Part shown: positions 63,362-64,000 of the stretch, piece after piece
Position numbering within the stretch: position 1 is the first letter of the stretch
How the letters are laid out: each line of letters begins with the position of its first letter
Origin: Marinisporobacter sp.
GTDB taxonomy: Bacteria > Bacillota > Clostridia > Peptostreptococcales > Thermotaleaceae
DNA length: 64,000 bases
Assembly (NCBI GenBank): GCA_025210525.1
Contig: JAOARP010000029.1
Location: forward strand, 44,739-108,738
Reading direction: 5' to 3'
Notes under the pieces: model-generated
The model's input: only the letters and a program-made list of their open reading frames with translations
Databases searched by the model: none
What the model was told of the DNA's origin: nothing
Program-made: the position numbers and the translations under genes

Positions 63362-64000
63362 TTACTTCACTTTAGAATTTTGGTAATGAAAATCTTGCAA
63401 ATCAATATGTTCAATACTTTCTAGATTCCCCTCAATATTACTATCTCTTACATTTAATCTGATTAAATTTTTCAATCCTCTTAAGTTTTTAATATCACCA
63501 TAAATATCAGAAAAATGAAGATATAAAGTTTCCATTTCCGTTAAATTGCTAAGATATTTTACATCTCCTGTTATTTGGCTATAACTTAACCCTAGGCTCT
63601 TTAGTTTTTTAAAATTACTAAAATGACTTACATCCCCTGTCACATTAGTTCCTTCGATATAAAGCCTTTCAACATCAAAACAAGTAAGATCCCTAAGATC
63701 TCCTTCAAGAGTCACACCGCAAAAACTCACGTACTTTAGATCCTTTAACTCTTTTACAACAGAAAGATTTGATGTTACCTGTATTTTATTATCCAGTTTT
63801 CCACTCATTCTTATCTTTTTTAAGTTTTTAAAATATTTTAGGTCATCTAAACTTTTTATCTCATACTGATATTCGCTCTTTTCTAAGTCTAATTCCGTCT
63901 TTTCTTCAAGATCACTAGCTGTTATTTCCTTATCTCCAAATCCATAGATATCCCTAATGGCTTTTTCAAAGCCTTTATCATTAAATCTTATAGCCTTTTC
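63362..64000 (-). CDS. Leucine-rich repeat protein, 5' end outside the window
   Basis: An open frame runs without a stop from the window edge to 63362, at least 212 residues. The visible start (AIRFNDKGFEKAIRDIYGFG, then ITASDLEEKTELDLEKSEYQ) is the usual cap of bacterial internalin-like LRR proteins, followed by irregular LRRs such as FKKLKSLGLSYSQITGDVKYL and LTEMETLYLHFSDIYGDIK. The Met at 63808 is internal. Signal or anchor cannot be judged because the start is missing. Confidence 0.82.
   Translation of the reverse strand, partial: EKAIRFNDKGFEKAIRDIYGFGDKEITASDLEEKTELDLEKSEYQYEIKSLDDLKYFKNLKKIRMSGKLDNKIQVTSNLSVVKELKDLKYVSFCGVTLEGDLRDLTCFDVERLYIEGTNVTGDVSHFSNFKKLKSLGLSYSQITGDVKYLSNLTEMETLYLHFSDIYGDIKNLRGLKNLIRLNVRDSNIEGNLESIEHIDLQDFHYQNSKVK

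Overview
The window is low-G+C, AT-rich DNA from an anaerobic, very probably spore-forming member of the Clostridia (Clostridiaceae/Peptostreptococcaceae-like). The evidence is strong GGAGG-type ribosome binding sites, frequent TTG/GTG starts, TRAP transporters, sigma-54 activators, a PTS-coupled dihydroxyacetone kinase, LrgAB, a LysM-CAP protein, and DUF4397 and cupin proteins of the kind seen in spore formers. No rRNA, tRNA, CRISPR array, phage module or intact insertion sequence was seen. About 60 genes are called; most are chromosomal metabolic genes in short operons.

Layout. 0.3-4.4 kb: BrnQ and a class I glutamine amidotransferase-like hydrolase behind a good sigma-54 promoter, with a sigma-54 activator next door. 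4.6-8.6 kb: an LsrF-type aldolase, a VOC protein, a divergent DhaK/DhaL pair and a SorC/LsrR-type regulator, a candidate uncharacterised phosphosugar pathway. 8.9-11.3 kb: a complete PTS-dependent dihydroxyacetone kinase (DhaK, DhaL, DhaM, free HPr) preceded by what look like remnants of tiny membrane-protein genes. 11.9-16.2 kb: RNase HI; thiW-thiM behind two TPP-type riboswitches in series, the second clearly divergent; a macrodomain protein; LysO. 16.4-20.2 kb: a BlaI/MecR1-like pair without a beta-lactamase, and lrgAB.

20.3-26.7 kb: a four-carbon acid-sugar (D-threonate type) operon of DeoR regulator, DtnK-like kinase, PdxA2 and a DctPQM TRAP transporter. 27 kb: two tandem 33-residue membrane peptides. 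27.4-31.2 kb: a chemoreceptor, an alpha/beta hydrolase and a LysM-CAP protein. 31.3-40.9 kb: an opine-dehydrogenase region. One octopine-dehydrogenase-family gene lies with a GltS-family carrier behind a sigma-54 promoter, followed by a TAXI binding protein, an NtrC-type regulator and a kinase with a periplasmic binding domain. A second dehydrogenase lies with an orphan amino-acid binding lipoprotein. A recent, internally deleted copy of the LysM-CAP gene lies between the two.

41-54.6 kb: a siroheme reductase-like protein, an SDR, a DUF2148 ferredoxin-domain protein, DUF4397, a lipoprotein, fba-pfkA, purine nucleoside salvage (punA, a XapX-like peptide, nupC, a Crp-family regulator), an AI-2E family protein and a second chemoreceptor. 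55-58.6 kb: a ferric-iron ABC transporter behind two Fur-like boxes. 58.8-61 kb: SelO and a cupin, visibly richer in G+C. 61.1-64 kb: a minus-strand set of repeat and zinc-ribbon membrane proteins (hypothetical, ankyrin, four-zinc-ribbon, LRR cut by the window edge) of unknown function.

The best candidates for something not yet described are the LsrF/VOC/DhaKL operon, the sigma-54-controlled opine-dehydrogenase/TAXI/sensor region, the serial TPP riboswitches with a variant aptamer, the duplicated 33-residue peptides, and the terminal ANK/zinc-ribbon/LRR cluster.
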